This document shows, in pieces, positions 24,421 through 35,911 of a stretch of DNA of 64,000 bases (its first letter is position 1; each line of letters starts with the position of its first letter). The stretch lies in assembly GCA_015680905.1 (NCBI GenBank), contig CM027383.1:88507001-88571000 (forward strand), given 5' to 3'. The notes beneath the pieces are model-generated. The model searched no databases and was not told the origin of the DNA. It saw only the letters and a list, made by a program, of their open reading frames with translations. The stretch comes from Coptis chinensis. Lineage: Eukaryota > Streptophyta > Magnoliopsida > Ranunculales > Ranunculaceae. The translations under genes and the position numbers were made by a program.

Positions 24421-25900
24421 ACCCCTTCCCCAGAGTTAAAATATATACAACTTGATCCGATGGTAATCATCCGTAATTATATCTTCTCATATCTAAGGAT
24501 GAAGAGACACGCTTAATCCGGTGATTAGGGAACATCGGTCCTGCGATTGTTGGTCCCTAGTCGACATTAAGGAATTGACCCTAATGTTTGCACTCATCAG
24601 ATCCATTTGAGGATAACGCCGAAGACTTCTCGCTGAACCTCAGCCGCCGCTTTGAACCCTGCCATGAAAGAGGTGGTTAGGGAAGAAGTCTTACGACACT
24701 CGACGCGGGTATCATATACCCCATCTCCGATAGCTTAACGGGTAAGCCCCATTCATGTAGTTCCTAAGAAATCGAGTTACCATGGTTCGTGAACGGAAGG
24801 GGACTATGTTGTCACACAAGGTCCTATGAAATGGAGGATCTCAGATTGATTACGACGCTTAAATGCTATGACACGAAAGGATCACTTTCCTTTACCTTTA
24901 TAGATCAAATGCTCGAACGCCTAGTCATCATGCTTTTATTGTTTTCTCGATGGCTACTCAAGCTATTTTCGATTATTATTGATATTGATGACCAAGAAAA
25001 AGACTACCTTCACATGTCCCTTTGAACGATGCCTATAAACGAATGCCTTTTGGCCTTTGTAATGCTCCTAGAACCTTCCAAATGTGTATGCTTCCATATA
25101 TTTAGTGACATGGTAGAGCTTTTATGGAAGTTTTCATGGATGATTTTTCTATCTATGGAGACTCCTTCACGATCGCTTGTCTAACCCGCCTAAGGTTTTG
25201 ACAAGGTGTGAAGAAAAGAGCCTCGCTTTTAAATCGGGAAAAGTGTCATTTCATGGTGAAAAAGGGCATAGATTAGGTCACATTATATCTAGTGATGGCA
25301 TCGGCAGATAAGGCCAAACTAGATAAGATAGCTTAATTTACCTAAACCACGGACCGTCCGCGGATATTAGAGCCTTTCTAGGCCATGCAGTTTTATATAG
25401 GCGATTTATTAAAGACTTCTCGAAAATAGCTAGGCCTTTAACTAATCTCGCTTTTGAAAGATGCAATCTTTTGATTTTAATTTTAACCAGAAGCAGTGCT
25501 TTTTGAACTTTAAAAGCCGCTCTAACCTAACCTCGCACCAATTATACAGCCTCCGATTGGTTGGTCTAAACCTTCAAACTCATGTGTGATGCTAGTGACT
25601 ATGCAGTTGGTGCGCTCTTTAGACAAAACTAGATAATAAGTCCACTGCCATTTATTATGCTAGTAAAACATTAAACGATGCTCAACGGAAATTATTCAAC
25701 TACGTAAAAGAATTTTAGCCGCCATTTATGCTTTAGATAAGTTTCATTCCTTATTTGGTTGGTTCTAAAACTTTAGTTTACACGGACCATGCAAAATTTA
25801 AAGACCTTCTTGCAAAGAAGGATGCTAAGCGTAGATTAATCCACGGATCCTTCTCCCGCAAGAGTTCACATTAGAAATAAAGGACAAAAGAGGGGTCGAA
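24421..25900 (+). pseudogene. Athila copy 2 reverse transcriptase and RNase H
   Basis: The region matches 8760-10240. The FMDD catalytic codons are kept at about 25134-25145 (TTCATGGATGAT). The palm frame is broken at 24840-25030, and the RNase H block near 25560-25650 is recognisable only piecewise. Confidence 0.78.
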
Positions 25901-25959
25901 AACGAAGTTGCCGACCACTTATCTAGACTCACAAACGACGATCGATCGATTCGAGTCCA

Positions 25960-27296
25960 TACCGGACTCTTTTCCCCGATGAGCATCCAGATGCCATTTT
26001 TTCAAAGACTATGGTATGTCGACATTGTAAATTATCTAGCGGCTGATGTTATGCCTTATAATTGGTCAAGAAATGAACGTAAAAAGTTTTTGGCCGAAAG
26101 TTAAGTTATACTACCGATGAGCCCCACCTTTTAAGTATTGTGCGGATCGATTATTCGCCGCTGTATTCCCCGGGGAATATAATGAAGTTCTATCGCTTTG
26201 CCATGACAAAGAGTGTGGTGGCCATTTTAGTGGGATGAAAACAGCCGCTAAAGTTCTTCAATGTGGATTTTATTGGCCTACCTTTTTAAGGATGCCCGCG
26301 CATTGCAAGACGGTATTCGCTGCCAACAACTTGGGCTAATCACTTAAACGTAATATGATGCCATTAAATCCAATCTTGATAGTAGAAATTTTCGACGCCC
26401 AGGGGCATTGATTTCATGGGTCCTTTCCCCGGTTTCCCATGGTTTCATTTATATTCTAGTTGCCGGGACTACGGTCAAAATGGATAGAGGCCCTAGCTTG
26501 CCGTGAGCAATGACCATAAGACCGCTGTATTTTTTTATTAAAGAATATATTTTCTGTCGGTTTGGCATTCCTAAAGCCATCATTAGTGATGGTGGAATAT
26601 ATTTTGCAAATGAGTTGTTGCATCCCTAGTGAAAAGTATGGAGTTACACACAAAGTAGCAACTCCTTATCATCCACAAACTAGCGGACAAGTAGAAGTTT
26701 CTAATAGGGAAATCAAAAAAGATTTTAGAAACAACCGTGAACCCCGATAGGAAAGATCGGGTCAAAGCTGCCTATCGGATGCCTTATAAGTATAGAATGC
26801 TTTCAAAACTCCTATAGGTATGTCTCCCCTTTAGACTTGTATTTGGGAAACCATGTCATTTGCTCGTTGAATTAGAGCACCGCGGCTCGTGGGGCTATAA
26901 AAGCCTTTTAACTTCAATATTGATGAGGCAGTGTCAAACGCAAGTTGCAAATTGAATGAGCTTGAAGAAATGTGAATGATTCGTGACGATCTCGCTGGGA
27001 TTATAAAGCCAACATGAAACGGTTCATGATAAGCATATCTTGTGCAAAGAGTTTGTGGTCGGTCAAAAGGTTTTGCTTTACAACTCCCGCCTACATGTTT
27101 TCCCGTGCAAACTAAAAACCCGCTGGTCCGCCCTTTTAGTTATCGGGTCACCCCCCCACGGGCAATTACCTTGGTAAATCCAAATGACAAAAGTATCTTT
27201 CAAGTTAATGGTCAACGGTTAAAACATTTTCATGAACTTCGCCCCCGATGTAGGAAGTCCTTTTACAGACCTCGCCTACGAGGATCGAACCTTTGA
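25960..27296 (+). pseudogene. Athila copy 2 integrase
   Basis: The region matches 10310-11682. The core is split at about 26400, 26460, 26605 and 26715. Blocks around the second Asp (26586-26610) and the Glu (26685-26715) remain readable. The C-terminal segment is at 27042-27296. The contrast with the open 188-codon core in copy 1 is the clearest measure of extra damage or error in this unit. Confidence 0.8.
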
Positions 27297-28073
27297 CATT
27301 TGGTGTACTTACTTTCATTTCCATATACCGATAAGTGCACCATTCAGGTAACCGGCCCTCCCTTATGGAGTGTGTGGCTCTAAGTACCGGATCCTAAGTC
27401 CACACCACATAATTCACGCTTTCCACTTTTGCATGTTTTCTCGGTTTTGAGTCATGTTCCTCTATGGAATGAATTATGTATTTATTGTTTTTCGTGTTTC
27501 TTATAATAAACAAATTAAAATAAAATTAAAATTTTAAAATCATAGAAATAGCAATCCAACAAGTCTTGGGAATCCGACTTTAAACGACCCACGCTGTAAA
27601 CAAATTTTGTGTTTAAAAATTTGTTTGGGGTGGGCAAATGATCTTTCCATCGATTGCTCGAACTTTCCATTGGTTTTGTTTAGGCCCATTAGTTCAATCG
27701 GGTTGACGTAATCTAAACTTAGATTTCCTTCGTCGCGATAACTTACATCACACACGCACTTCGAGGCGTTCTTCCACCCTCTTATACGCCACCCATGGTT
27801 GAATTGAGTGTTTTATGGATCATTGGATTGAAATTTTCTACTGATCATTTCCATAACTCATTCGCCAAAATCGGGCCAAGAACGGCGGCAAATTGAGTTT
27901 GAAATTGCGCCAAAAAATCGAAAAATTTCGAATTCAAACCGGGCTTGGGCCCAAACCGCGACGATGTCAGCAAGCTCTCCTTCCTTCCCAAAAAACGACG
28001 GTTCCCTTCTTTCCCTTCAATACCAAACCGTTACCTATTTTAAATCAAACTTGGAAACCAAAATAAAAAATTA

Positions 28074-28081
<8 letters not shown>
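27297..28081 (+). other. non-coding region after integrase, copy 2
   Basis: Matches 11683-12487. No gene is seen. Confidence 0.55.
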
Positions 28082-28143
<62 letters not shown>

Positions 28144-28163
28144 TATAGAGAGAGAGAGAGAGA
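28082..28163. repeat. (TA)n-(GA)n compound microsatellite, copy 2
   Basis: A TA run of about 65 bp carries one phase slip near 28136, then a GA run of only about 16 bp follows. The copy 1 GA run is near 45 bp. Confidence 0.97.
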
Positions 28164-28364
28164 AGAAAACATAACTACACCTACAACAAGGAAATCAAAT
28201 CCACCTTTAAATCTTCTAAACAATCATCACCACCAACCCAACTTCAAAAACACCCACCAATTATAGTTTCCACCACCACCACCAACGCCACCAACGCCGC
28301 TTTAGTAGTTTTCTTCAAACTCGCTTCCCCCACAGCCTACAAACCATTAGTAGTCTAAGAAATT

Positions 28365-29560
28365 TCAATGGCGCTTACGTGAGAATTTTTGCCGAAAACG
28401 CTATTTGTTTCCGGATAGCCATTTTAATTTTATGACGCTGGAGATGTTCAAGAGACATTGAACGGATCTGTGGTAATTAACCGAGGAGTTCTACCACTAT
28501 AATTTGGTAGAACAGTTTTATAAAAAAAGCGAGAATTGAAGGGATAGGATTTTCATAAAGTTAGAGGAACGGAGAGAGAAGTAACGGTAGCTTGTTAGTC
28601 AACTCATAGGAATTACGCTTTGAAAGCAACCTAGTAACGATAATTCGTGAACCCCGTATACCGGAGTTCCCGCTTTGATGAAGGATACCGCCGCGGAGGG
28701 GTGAATACAATCCGACATCCCATTGGCCCCGCCAGATTATTCTCGAAAATCAATCAACCGGGTCAGAAGCTCAATGGATTGGTAGGAACGCCCTCTGAAA
28801 GACAAAAAATCGATATCGGCCCGCAATGTCCGTGACGTTCTCGCTCGATTTTGCAAACAAAGAAGTATAATTTCTGCATCCTTGATTTAATGTTTAATGT
28901 GATTCGAGGAGGGGGAAGAGTTTAGCGCCTCTTCCCGTATTGATCACTAAGATCATGCTCTCCTTTAGAGTCGCCGCAAGATCTGCCCTATTAAGATCAA
29001 ATTGCATTCTAATGCAAGTATCTATAATGGATTGCATCCAAGAGACTTGGCCGTTGTCCGAAGAAAAATGGATGAGTCGGAGGATGAAAGGGAAGATATG
29101 ACATGGATGGATGAAGATGCATTAGAGAAGTGTAATTCTAATGTAGAAACGATGCAAAGTGTTGCAAAACCGCCTTCATGCGCGTTTATGGTATTTGTGG
29201 AGATATCCCAAATAGATGATAGTAGTTCAAAAGAAGCAAGGGAACCTTCAGAGGAGATTTGAAATACTCGAAGGGGGTTTTGGACGATATCTTGTCTAAC
29301 ATGGAGACTATCCACCAAACAACAAAAACCCAAGATGCGACTTTGCGATCGAGATGGAAGCCCAACGCTTTGTTCCGAATAGAGATGCTTTACGACGCAT
29401 GCCACCCGTGGAGGACTTCCGCTTTCACCGAGTCCGACAGCATGAGCGTCGTCGCCGGGCGACGATGGTTCAAGCCATTCTCCATCCCGCAGCCAATCTC
29501 CATCTCGTGGTCCATCATCATCATAAAACTAGGTGCTCACCCCAAATTGAGTTAGTTGCT
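28365..29560 (+). pseudogene. degraded third-ORF region, copy 2
   Basis: Matches 12790-13980. The best block is 29002-29262, with the acidic MDESEDEREDMTWMDEDALEK segment followed by a VETMQSVAKPPS segment that differs in frame from copy 1. Function is unknown. Confidence 0.4.
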
Positions 29561-29569
29561 ATTTCATAA

Positions 29570-30425
29570 TTTCGTTTTATTAGAAGGATTTTAATTCAAG
29601 AGTTAAATTTAAATAGTAATGTGTTTATTTAATGTTGTTTGGATTTTTATTTTATTTTATTTTTATTTTAATATAATGGGGTTATTTTCGAAAATCGCTT
29701 GTTTTATCATTTATCCCACCTTCCCGACTTGGTTGGGGATGGAAATATTTAGACCGAAAGCATAAGTCGCTATATGATCATATATATATTACGTTGTCTT
29801 GGAGGAAAGGTTGATAATTTGGCCGATATCGGCATATCTATGACTTGTGTGGTGGTAGCATGAAATCTAGGAGAGTTTAGCGGTTACTATTCTAAATCCA
29901 AGATGAAAGATACCGTGATTTTAGGAAATCATGAAAATGGCTTGTTTCCGCTTTCGGTTTTGGGAATTTTCCTATTTCCTCGAAATTGCCTTCAAACAAA
30001 TAGGGAACTCCCGATTCGCTTTGGAAGCTCATAACCTATTTAAACTCCCTTCTTTCTACACTAACAAACCACAATACATTCCACCATCATCCCGCACCAT
30101 CAACTCCAAGTTTTACTTTCTTTTTTTCATCTAAACTCCGGTTTCAATTACGAAAACGAAGCTCGCCTTTACTTTTTTTTGAAAAATTTGTCGAGCGCGA
30201 TCGCCCTCATAATCGAAATCGACCCGACTTCACCATCGGACCTAGAGTGCGACCCGCCCTCATACCAAAGCCACGACCCGCCATAACACCGAATCGCGAT
30301 TTACACAAGAGCCGCGATCACGCTTCTACACGAAGCGCCGCGCGCTCGGTTTCGCGGAACGCTGAAATTTCCAATTTTCAAACAAATATTCCGGATTTTT
30401 GTGGAACTGCTCAAAGAGTTATTGT
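29570..30425 (+). other. AT-rich spacer and GAGCG repeat remnant, copy 2
   Basis: Matches 13985-14844. The GAGCGCGACC array at about 30180-30340 is scrambled relative to copy 1 and has many CG-centred changes. Confidence 0.5.
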
Positions 30426-31350
30426 GATGACATCTCCTATAGTCATACCGAACAGTCTTTCAAGATGTGTTGGGCACCGGCACCTATGGACACCGGTTCC
30501 GGCTAATGATCCTCGCGAGTTAGATGGCGCCATCTACGGTAAGTGATGACGAGTCATATTCACCACAACTTATCGCTTATTTCTATGACCACATTAAATT
30601 CTATTGTAATCGATGGAGATCAAGAATTCTCCGTCAGAGTCGATGACACGACACATGAATTCAATAAAAATTTGGTCGCCTTTAGTTTTAGGAATACCAA
30701 TACCGATCCTCGCTCACACATGGGCATATATGACCGATAATGCATATCTTTATGATTATACATATTTCCATGATTATTATGGGGAGGGTATTTCGAGTAA
30801 TGGACCAGTGGGCGATATAGCATTGCCCTTTTGGTAGCCTTTTCCTTAAACGTAGGCACCACCATGTTATTTATCCCGATGAATATTTTGGGGTAATGAT
30901 ACCACTTCTGCAAACAAGACCGCTGGTGACATTTTCCTCGCTTTAATTGAGGGACGCCGCCATTATGACATTCCCCGAAGTTTTGGTCACTAGTCTTAAG
31001 AGAGCCCAAACCATGAGGCGTAAGTATCTTCTTATGCCTGTGTTGGTAAGTCGCATCATGCCAAGTTGTTTACCCTGTGATTCCGCGCACAATTCACAGA
31101 TTGAAAAGGGTTGAAGTCATGAGACCCACCAATAGGGTGGTTCGCTCATTCGCTAATAATGACTTGGCTGGGATGGCGGTGCAAATTTCATTTGGTCGCC
31201 CCAGACATCCCATCGTACATAATAACACTAACACTTAGCATTAGTAGATGATAAATGGCGGCAAGCTTGGCAAGTTATAATGGACCGGCAGGATCTTGAA
31301 GGAACCTCATATCTTTAATGAGGAGGAGGATGTTTGCCGGAGATAAGGTA
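30426..31350 (+). pseudogene. ORF-X, Athila copy 2
   Basis: The ATG at 30426 opens MTSPIVIPNSL, closely matching the E0 start MTSPTLIPNDL. A second readable block at 30543-30740 carries VIDGDQEFSVRVDDTTHEF, which aligns with the E0 block at 1048. The GTAAGT donor-like site is at 31347. The family is unknown. Confidence 0.42.
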
Positions 31351-31558
31351 AGTTTTAGTTTTTTAGTGTCTACTTATGTCCCAAGCAATTTCATTTTTGT
31401 TAACCCCATAATGGGTGGAACTCTTATAGAGTTGCGTTTTTATTCCTATAGTAGTATCGCTCTAACTTTGTTTTGCGATGTTCCCCGATTTCACACGCTT
31501 CAATGGTATTTTTCTACCCTCTTTATTTACAATACTTTGAGGACAAAGCATGATTCTT

Positions 31559-31572
31559 GTTTGGGGGCATAG
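31559..31572 (+). other. internal polypurine-tract-like motif, copy 2
   Basis: GTTTGGGGGCATAG follows TTTGAGGACAAAGCATGATT, the clean form of the motif at 15988. Confidence 0.4.
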
Positions 31573-33131
31573 AAACACGTGTAATTAAGGCATCCGTAGG
31601 ATATAGATATGTATAATATGCATTTGTTTTCTAGTTAAAATTTTAAAATTCAAAAATATAAATAAATAAGTTATGCTATACACTTAGGAATATTGGTATT
31701 GTTTTCTTTCTATGCTCTTAACAATCTAGAAGTCTCAATGTAGCTTTTGCATCGTAATAATTGTTAGAAACTTAGGTTAATATGTAGGTAATAATCTTTG
31801 CATCTATCTATAAATATATTACATGAGTATCTATGATTGTTAGCAGTAAGTTTCTCAAATCTAGGCTAGAGTACTTTATTCTACAAATCCCGTGGAGAAT
31901 ATAGCCTAAAAGCCTTATATGAGTGAAATATTTGAGAAATGACACAAGGGAGAAGTAAAATCCGGATAGAGATATCACACGCCCACTTGTTTGATCACTA
32001 TGCCATGTCCTAAGCGAGAATTTAGGCCCTCTTTGGATCGATATAGCCAGAAATTCAAACCTATGAATTATTTTCCGCTATTAAGCCCCTCCTCGAAGTC
32101 TTTCTTTAGCCTTCCATAAACCACAATTCCTTTTACCCCTCGTTACAAAAAACAAAATAAATAAATAAATAAATCAACCTACCCAATTTAGAATAAGTCC
32201 GAGAATAGAATGAGTGAAGAAAGAAGAAGAGAAAACCTCGTGGTAAACAAAAAATTAGTTAGTTGCTTCAAAAAAAAGAAGTTTCCATCCAAGGAAAAAA
32301 AAAAAAAATATATAGAAATAAATAAAAACTCCAAAAATAGAATAAAAGCGGAGTCAAAAGCCAAAGAAAAAGAAAAAGAAAAATATGGCTAAGGATGGAA
32401 ATAAAGTATAAAAGAAAAAGAAAATAACAAGGTTTTCTAAGTTACATAATATGAAGACTCTATTATCTCGGACTTGTCCTTTTTGAATATCCATTTCCTT
32501 CCTTCTTAAACCATCTCCTAATCCCCGAACACCTAATAAAGACCTCTAGCTCAATTAGGAATAGGTTAGTGTGATAAGAAGTGGCAGATGTGTTTGATCG
32601 ACTCGCTTTCCTTGTTGTCATTGAGATTGTAAGGTAAAGTGTGCCCACTGCATTTACCGAGTAAATAAACTCGAGTGGAAAATCGAGTGGTTTTGTCTTG
32701 ACATTTATGTGAGGACCTACTTAAGGACGCTATTCCGAAGTTTTCAAAACGAACTCGCTAGGCATTTCATAGTATTACTCATAGTATATATATATTTGTA
32801 TCATAGATGATTGATTATTATGCATATATTAGCTTAGGTTTTGACTTGGTTATTCTTATTCAAGTGCTAGTAGATGTATATATAGTTGGGACATGAAGGA
32901 GGAAACAATAGTTTTATTTCTTAGTCGCTGTAGTATAGTTGAAGTTTGTGAGTACCTTCATCGAAAAACTCTCACGAGGTTATAACTCGGCCCACTAGGG
33001 AATTCCTAGTGGTTTAAGCGCCTTGTTGCATATGGTCAATGCAATCGCGACTCAAATAAACGAGTAGATAGAACTCCATTTTTGGTCACTTATTCTAATT
33101 TCTCATCTTTGCTTGAGGACAAGCAAAATGC
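31573..33131 (+). other. 3' non-coding internal region, copy 2
   Basis: Matches 16001-17560. The Lys-rich frame at 32210-32392 is low-complexity A-rich sequence rather than a gene. Confidence 0.5.
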
Positions 33132-33132
33132 T

Positions 33133-33145
33133 GTTTGGGGTGGTT
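33133..33145 (+). other. polypurine tract, Athila copy 2
   Basis: GTTTGGGGTGGTT abuts LTR-C, one G shorter than in copy 1. Confidence 0.75.
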
Positions 33146-34610
33146 TGATAAGAGCCCAAAACTGTAGTTTTAACCCTTTAACAGCTTATACTTTTGGACC
33201 AATTATGTGAGTAATAATTAAGAGTTAACACGACATTACGTTTTTATGCATTTCGTGCTTCAAAGTCTATTATGTGCGTAAATGTGCCACTTTAGTGAGA
33301 TAAAGGAGAAAAGGTCGGTTACTAAGGAGTTCCGTAATTAAAGGCCAAGATTCAAGAAGATAAAGCCTTCCTAAAGCCCGGTCCAAAAGCTGAAAAGTCG
33401 ACACGGCTGAAATGAACACAAAGTCGCCAGAACTTCCTAAAGCCATCTTTGGACTCAGACCCTCGAATTGGGCCTACCTTATGTCAAAACGACCGCCTCG
33501 GAAAGAGATTTCCAATGGTCTAAGCCTTGACCCAATCAGAGGAGCAGAAGTGGACGAAAAGTCTATGGAAGCCAACTGCAGCTGAAGAGGCCTTTTTTGG
33601 ATCGAAAGAATGGGTTTTTTGGGCCTCGATTCTCGCCCAAAACATGGCTCCAAGCCCATGTACGATTTTTGATCTGAAAGTATAAAAACAAAAGTTTAGC
33701 TCTTTGTTAATGGTAGCTAGTTAGACCTAAAATATTATAGATAATTCTAGATCTATTTTCATTAATTAAATTAAGCTTTAGTTTCATTTTCAATTCTTGT
33801 TTTAGATTAAGTCTTTGAATCATTGTTCTTGATTGATTAGATAAATAAAATAGTTGTTTTCTCAATTTCGAATTGTGTTATTTCAATTTATAGATCTGAT
33901 TTTAATTCTTGTTGATTATCATTCCATAGTTTAAATAGATTGAACCATTGTTAGTTAATTTAGTTAAGTTAGAATTTTAATATGATGTGTAGTTATAATG
34001 AAATGGGAAATGATGGTTTGATGACTCAAGGCTAAAACCTCCATTAGAGGGGTTGATGAAGCCTTGATGAAAACTTAGTGGTATAGTGTAGAAACATTGT
34101 AGAATTTATTCCAATCTAGAAGGTCGTGATTCGCCATGAGAATGGGTGGACGACCTCACATGCTAGTTAGTACTCGGTAGAAATGCCATGAACACTAGGG
34201 ATTAGAACTCGAATTTCTTGCCGTAAGAACGTAAGAATCGAGATACAAGAATCTATGTTAGGCTATTAAGTTGGATTCGAGGTGGATTCAATTCCCCTCT
34301 AATCATTTATCTAGATTCAAAACAATCATATTTCCATAGCATTAGTAGTTTAAAAGTCAAGTAATCAAATTCAGTAAGTATCGTAGTAATCACCTTCGTA
34401 AAGCTCTCATTGACTTAAGACCGACTAATTAGATTAGAAAACAATCCATGCTAGAGCACTAGGAGTGGAACGAACTTCTTACTCCACTATATCTCGATAG
34501 AATTGAGAGTAGGAAACTTTGATAACATAGCATCAAAAATAGTTTAGTTTACTTACGTTTTGATTTCATCGTTCATTTCGTAGGTAGACTATCAATTTTA
34601 TGTTTTATCA
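33146..34610 (+). repeat. LTR-C (1465 bp)
   Basis: TGATAAGAGCCC...TTTTATCA with a TATA box at 33681-33687. It is closer to LTR-A than LTR-B is in several stretches, for example 34100-34215, where A and C agree and B has gaps. It is followed by GATGA at 34611-34615. Confidence 0.93.
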
Positions 34611-35459
34611 GATGACATCAAGTTCAAAGAAAAGCTTGAATCGCCTATGCTTGATGGACCACCTAAAGAGCTTAAGAAGGAGCCACCCAAGTTAGAATTG
34701 AAGCCTTTACCGCCTACACTCAAGTATGTTTTCTTGGGAGATTTGGGAACCTACCCAAGAGTCATTGCATCAGATTTGATCATGAGCAAGAATCCGGTTA
34801 GTAGCACTTTTAAAGGAACACAAGTCAGCTATATAGGTTGGACAATTGATGATATCAAGGGGATCAGCCCTATGATAGTTCAACATAGGATTCATTTGGA
34901 AGAGGATTCCAATACTTCTAAGCAACCACAGAGGAGGCTTAATCCGAAGATGAAGGAAATAGTTCGAGAAGAGGACGTCAAACTCCTTGATGCCAGCATT
35001 ATCTACCCTATTTCTGATAGTCAATGGGTTAGTCCAGTTCAAGATGTGCCAAAGAAGTCCGGAACCACAATGATCGAGAACGAGAACAATGAGTTGATTC
35101 CAACCAGGATTCAGACTGGATGGAGAGTTTGCATCCATTACAGGAAGTTGAATAGCGCATCGAGGAAAGATCATTTTCCATTGCCTTTCATCGATCAGAT
35201 ATTTGAAAGATTAGCTGGACAAGCTTCCTACCGCTTTCTTGATGGTTACTCAGGATACTTTCAGATCCATATTCACCCTGAGGACCAAGAGAAGACATTC
35301 ACATGTCCTTTTGAGGATTGTCTGCATCATCTCTCCTTAGTCCTTAAACATTGTTGCGATACCAACTTAGTTCTGAACTGGGAAAAGTGTCACTTCATGG
35401 TAAAGGAAGGGATACTGCTGGAAGGAATTCTAGTAGATCGAGCGAAAATGTCTACATGA
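34611..35459 (+). pseudogene. H reverse transcriptase remnant lacking the catalytic motif
   Basis: A 270-codon frame (first ATG 34647, TGA at 35457-35459) reads the protease-RT linker and RT fingers/palm. It has GWTIDDIKGISPMIVQHRIH, the VKLLDASIIYPISDSQWVSP block, a WRVCIHYRKLN block, FPLPFIDQIFERLAGQA and FLDGYSGYFQIHI. After TCPF the frame jumps straight to the DCLHHLSLVL segment that normally follows the catalytic YxDD strand. About 50 codons, including YxDD, are gone without loss of frame. A second in-frame shortening joins FMVKEGILLEG to VDRAK. No polymerase activity is possible. The frame continues past the TGA into the Cys-rich ORF. Confidence 0.85.
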
Positions 35460-35777
35460 AGTAAGCATGTTATCGAAAGATCAGTTTTGAGATGGAAACC
35501 TAAGTATTCCCCACCTGTTAGTTTATGGGATTTACTCCCTGTTGACCTTCAAAGGAAGATTATTTCTATGGCTCATGTAGGGTTCGGTAAAAGTCCATTT
35601 GCACATAAGAGGAGAGTGCGTAAGCTAGGTTGTTGTAAGAATTGCCATTCTGAAACTTGTCCTGGGTTACAGCCATTAAGAGAAAATTGTTGGTACAAGG
35701 TATACTTTTGTCAATCACATGCTGAGAGAGATCAGAAGAATTCCTACAAAGTGGAACCGAGTGGGTGGGAGTACTAG
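35460..35777 (+). CDS. small basic Cys-rich ORF fused in frame behind RT remnant
   Basis: It lies in the same frame as the RT remnant, separated by one TGA. It is about 105 codons long, ending TAG at 35775-35777. The first in-frame Met is at 35568; a TTG at 35487 is another possible start. From the TTG (residue 1), residues 10-31 form a hydrophobic segment containing DLLPVDLQRKI. A Gly-x-Gly-Lys-Ser then leads into a basic KRRVRK run, followed at once by a Cys cluster of pattern C-C-x2-C-x4-C-x9-C-x6-C-x2-H, which looks zinc-binding. The order (hydrophobic helix, Gly/Ser, Arg/Lys run, C-x2-C, wider Cys pair) resembles nucleic-acid-binding Cys-rich proteins of carlavirus-type plant RNA viruses. 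That is pattern memory, not a search result. It could also be a captured host or element-specific protein. RNase H and integrase, expected here, are absent. Confidence 0.5.
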   Translation, partial: SKHVIERSVLRWKPKYSPPVSLWDLLPVDLQRKIISMAHVGFGKSPFAHKRRVRKLGCCKNCHSETCPGLQPLRENCWYKVYFCQSHAERDQKNSYKVEPSGWEY

Positions 35778-35911
35778 TCTTGAGGATCTGACTATAAAGG
35801 ACTCAAAAGTCTTGAGGATCTGACTTTAAAAGACTCACATTATGTCTTGAGGATATAACTTTAAAAGACTCACATTACGTCTTGGGGATCTGACGTAAAA
35901 AGACCTAAAAT
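35778..35911 (+). repeat. minisatellite directly after Cys-rich ORF
   Basis: Four imperfect units of 31-35 bp begin TCTTGAGGATCTGAC or TCTTGGGGATCTGAC, each followed by an A-rich GACTCA segment. The array starts at the ORF stop codon and is present in both H copies. Confidence 0.85.

Larger units (their letters stand above)
21670..34610 (+). mobile_element. Athila-type element, copy 2 (5'-truncated, tandem duplicate)
   Basis: It repeats 6003-19048 in the same order: gag, protease, RT, RNase H, integrase, microsatellite, third-ORF region, ORF-X, tracts and LTR-C. It lacks a 5' LTR, primer-binding site and the first 540 bp of leader. It is followed by GATGA at 34611-34615 and H sequence again. 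It is more broken than copy 1, chiefly by one-base indels. Confidence 0.88.
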
